Shown: one piece after another, positions 6,718-7,922 of the stretch
Numbering within the stretch: position 1 is the stretch's first letter
How the letters are laid out: every line of letters begins with the position of its first letter
NCBI GenBank assembly: GCA_041664945.1
Contig: JBAYJY010000205.1
Span: 1-7,922 of the forward strand
Reading direction: 5' to 3'
Origin: JBAYJY01 sp041664945
Lineage (GTDB): Bacteria > UBP15 > UBA6099
DNA length: 7,922 nucleotides
Translations under genes and position numbers: made by a program
Notes under the pieces: generated by a model
Told to the model about the DNA's origin: nothing
Seen by the model: the letters and a program-made list of their open reading frames with translations, nothing else
The model's database searches: none

Positions 6718-6789
6718 GAGCAAATCCTTTAATCTCTGCAATATGAAAACTGATGGGTGCCATGCACAAAACTCACTTTTTTGTGCATG
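6718..6789 (+). repeat. Full RAYT-associated repeat unit (copy B)
   Basis: This is the complete unit: an AT-rich tail starting GAGCAAATCCTTTAATC, the link ACTGATGGGTGC, and a palindrome CATGCACAAAA / TTTTGTGCATG (6761-6789, 11-pair stem, 7-base loop). The tail and first arm are repeated inverted at 113-162. The palindrome ends ten bases before the stop codon of the transposase gene, which reads toward it, so it could also form a hairpin at the 3' end of that transcript, though without a T-run. Confidence 0.88.
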
Positions 6790-6799
6790 TTGAATTTCA

Positions 6800-7351
6800 T
6801 TACTGTTTAACAATAGGAATCTGTCCCTCTTCATTCAACCACCAATCTTTAAAGCTTGACCACTTCCAGTCTGAAGCTCTCTTTACCAAACCTTTTCTCA
6901 CAGGGTTGTCATGAATATAGTTCATTGATTTTTCCAATGTTTCAGCTTTAATAATATTCCTGTCGTATCCTCCTCCACGTAGCCAGAAAAGATACTTTGG
7001 ACTTTCCCAGCCGGATAATAGAAGCTCCAGCTTATCGGAATCATTACGTTTCAGATATGATATTTCCTTTCTTGCAACCGGTTGTTTAACAGACTTTAGA
7101 AAATCCGAAATCGAATATATTTTGTCATTCGGATGCACAAGCAAATGAACATGAGTCGGCATAAAGACATAAGCTACTACGGCAAAGTTGAATTTCTCAC
7201 ATGACTTGATAATCGATTGAGCCAGATAGTCATAAGTTCTTTCAGAAGCCAGCAAAGGCAGCCGATTGTGGCAGGAAAAAGTAAGCTCGTGAATGTGATT
7301 GGGAAGATTATACCTTTTTAGCTTCTTTATGTATGGAGAAATATTGCCCAT
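6800..7351 (-). CDS. REP-associated tyrosine transposase (RAYT; Y1/IS200-like HUH)
   Basis: This encodes a 183-residue single-strand DNA transposase of the Y1 HUH class. Near the N-terminus, HIHELTFSCHNRLPLL (19-34) is the usual first strand and turn. VFMPTHVHLLVHP (62-74) contains the HUH metal-binding pair H67 and H69. WLRGGGYDRNI (124-132) supplies a likely catalytic tyrosine, Y129, 60 residues on as in related enzymes; Y99 and Y145 are alternatives. MNYIHDNPVRKGLV followed by WKWSSFKDW is the characteristic C-terminal signature of RAYT proteins. The length is normal, with no frameshift. The gene is visibly more AT-rich than its neighbours, which suggests separate ancestry. It is flanked on both sides by palindromic repeats, its probable substrates. 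No Shine-Dalgarno sequence precedes the ATG. It appears intact. Confidence 0.9.
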   Translation of the reverse strand: MGNISPYIKKLKRYNLPNHIHELTFSCHNRLPLLASERTYDYLAQSIIKSCEKFNFAVVAYVFMPTHVHLLVHPNDKIYSISDFLKSVKQPVARKEISYLKRNDSDKLELLLSGWESPKYLFWLRGGGYDRNIIKAETLEKSMNYIHDNPVRKGLVKRASDWKWSSFKDWWLNEEGQIPIVKQ

Positions 7352-7353
7352 AA

Positions 7354-7359
7354 ATTATA
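7354..7359 (-). promoter_or_regulatory. Perfect -10 box two bases upstream of the RAYT ATG
   Basis: On the minus strand TATAAT (7359-7354) is followed by TT and then ATG. A start of transcription seven or so bases downstream would fall on or next to the start codon, so a leaderless mRNA is possible, in keeping with the lack of a ribosome binding site. The -35 is poor (TTCCTT at a 16-base spacing, or TTGCCT at 21). Confidence 0.35.
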
Positions 7360-7417
7360 TTTTATTCGGTATAATAAGGAAGGCAACATGGACACCCGAA
7401 TTTCGTGTAATAATATT

Positions 7418-7500
7418 ACTGATGGGTGCCATGCACAAAACTCTTTCTTTTGTGCATGAAGAAACAACTCGTTGTTGGATTTCCTATTTGCATGCTGTTG
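7418..7500 (+). repeat. RAYT-associated repeat copy C, first member of an 83-base direct duplication
   Basis: The block ACTGATGGGTGC, the palindrome CATGCACAAAA / TTTTGTGCATG (7430-7458), and a trailing segment through TTTGCATGCTGTTG recur at 7678-7760, 260 bases later, with one mismatch (T at 7473, A at 7733). The usual AT-rich tail before the palindrome is degenerate or missing here. The trailing segment contains AACAAC-TC-GTTGTT (7463-7476), which the mismatch in the second copy would weaken. Confidence 0.93.
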
Positions 7501-7503
7501 ACT

Positions 7504-7547
7504 GAGTAAATCATTTAATCTATGAAATATGATAACTGATGAGTGCT
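7504..7547 (+). repeat. RAYT-associated repeat copy D, tail only
   Basis: GAGTAAATCATTTAATC and the following bases through ACTGATGAGTGCT match the tail of copies B and E, but the palindrome is absent: the sequence continues as AAAAACAG. It is therefore a truncated or decayed unit. It is preceded by GCTGTTGACT, close to the heptamers of the 6585-6717 array. Confidence 0.8.
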
Positions 7548-7646
7548 AAAAACAGAAAACAGTTAATCTGCTATTATCCTTCGTTCTTCTTCGGTTCCTT
7601 GTCGACATTCTCTTTCTGATTATGCCTGAAACCCAGATGCTTTACG
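7548..7646. other. Spacer within the repeat island, no supported gene
   Basis: Only a 27-codon minus-strand frame (7657-7574) is present. It ends in a charged stretch, KENVDKEPKKNEG, and a stop; its ATG lies inside repeat copy E. It could be the decayed C-terminus of a lost gene, but this is too little to call. Confidence 0.35.
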
Positions 7647-7760
7647 GAGCAAATCATTTAACCTATGCAATATGATAACTGATGGGTGCCATGCACAAAA
7701 CTCTTTCTTTTGTGCATGAAGAAACAACTCGTAGTTGGATTTCCTATTTGCATGCTGTTG
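7647..7760 (+). repeat. RAYT-associated repeat copy E, full unit plus second member of the 83-base duplication
   Basis: This has a complete tail (GAGCAAATCATTTAACC onward), the link ACTGATGGGTGC and the palindrome CATGCACAAAA / TTTTGTGCATG (7690-7718). The part from 7678 to 7760 duplicates 7418-7500. Its end overlaps another small hairpin, CATGCTGT / ACAGCATG (7751-7758 with 7764-7771), present in full only at this copy. Confidence 0.92.
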
Positions 7761-7806
7761 CCCACAGCATGAAAGAAGGGAAATGGATTACAGAAAAGTC
7801 CCGGGA

Positions 7807-7841
7807 CATGCACAAAGGAAATAGCTTTGTGCATGGCACCC
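7807..7841 (-). repeat. Inverted RAYT-associated palindrome (copy F), partner of copy E
   Basis: The stem CATGCACAAA / TTTGTGCATG (7807-7835) encloses loop GGAAATAGC and is followed by GCACCC. The 16 bases TTTGTGCATGGCACCC (7826-7841) are the exact reverse complement of 7684-7699 in copy E. Two such palindromes in opposite orientation about 90 bases apart are the architecture of a REPIN. The loop sequence links this copy to the hairpin at 3669-3696. Confidence 0.85.
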
Positions 7842-7922
7842 GATTATGCTGGCTTCAAGGACAAAAAACTGGCGAGCGATCGCCGCCTTGCATTACGGCG
7901 GAGCTGGGCGAAGCCGTCGTCA
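7842..7922. other. Right edge, return to GC-rich sequence
   Basis: Composition rises to GC-rich again after the repeat island. A palindrome GGCGA-GCGA-TCGCC (7871-7884) and a hairpin CCGCC / GGCGG (7883-7887 with 7897-7901) are visible. Frames remain open to the edge of the window in more than one direction, but 80 bases are too few to call a gene. Confidence 0.3.

Noticed and set aside
113..6768. Composite transposon carrying the four genes
   Set aside because: The flanking copies are partial REP-type repeats rather than insertion sequences, the left copy lacks a palindrome arm, and no target duplication is seen. The inverted pair is kept only as a possible inversion substrate.
6473..6834. 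Minus-strand proteins of Ser-Gln-Ala-Val repeats
   Set aside because: These are translations of the 7-base tandem array in two frames, joined to the translated repeat copy B; not genes.
7299..7505. 68-residue plus-strand frame across the start of the transposase gene
   Set aside because: It overlaps the RAYT 5' end antisense and runs into the repeat; no support.
7876..7883. GCGATCGC octamer resembling the cyanobacterial HIP1 element
   Set aside because: It is a single occurrence inside a GC-rich palindrome, and the other content does not indicate a cyanobacterium.

Overview
The window looks like a piece of chromosome from a Gram-negative bacterium. It encodes a small outer-membrane beta-barrel with a type I signal peptide and a C-terminal phenylalanine, and a very large secreted glycoside hydrolase. 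The four single-copy genes are GC-rich, and each has a strong GGAGG-type ribosome binding site. The large GH106-like hydrolase and the style of the intergenic repeats would suit a polysaccharide-degrading lineage such as the Planctomycetes-Verrucomicrobia-Lentisphaerae group. That placement is a low-confidence impression; no phylogenetic marker is present.

Layout: 1-414 has no gene. It holds a possibly structured RNA segment (1-111), one copy of a dispersed repeat (113-162), a low-information spacer, and a clear intrinsic terminator (371-405) for the gene to its right. Three minus-strand genes follow in the order of reading: a TorF-like porin (5596-4859), a DUF5610-like cytoplasmic protein (4581-3712) and the secreted GH106-like hydrolase (3546-415). 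They are separated by 277 and 165 bases, and candidate promoters can be drawn for each, so they are probably separate units rather than a tight operon. A creatininase-family metallo-amidohydrolase (5777-6574) is divergent from the porin gene.

From 6585 to about 7841 the character changes to an AT-rich repeat island. It contains a 19-unit heptamer array (6585-6717), a minus-strand REP-associated tyrosine transposase (RAYT, 6800-7351), and several copies of one repeat family built on the palindrome CATGCACAAA...TTTGTGCATG. Two further copies lie outside the island, one at 113-162 and a diverged hairpin at 3669-3696. A single-copy HUH transposase beside many small palindromes fits the RAYT/REPIN arrangement, in which the transposase is thought to move or maintain the palindromes.

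Functionally, the hydrolase would attack an exported polysaccharide (possibly rhamnose-containing) and the porin could pass small products. This link rests on neighbourhood only. The most interesting material is the repeat family: a compensatory G-C to A-T change in one hairpin, a 50-base inverted pair bracketing the four genes, a direct duplication of 83 bases, and two possible consecutive pseudoknots at the left edge.
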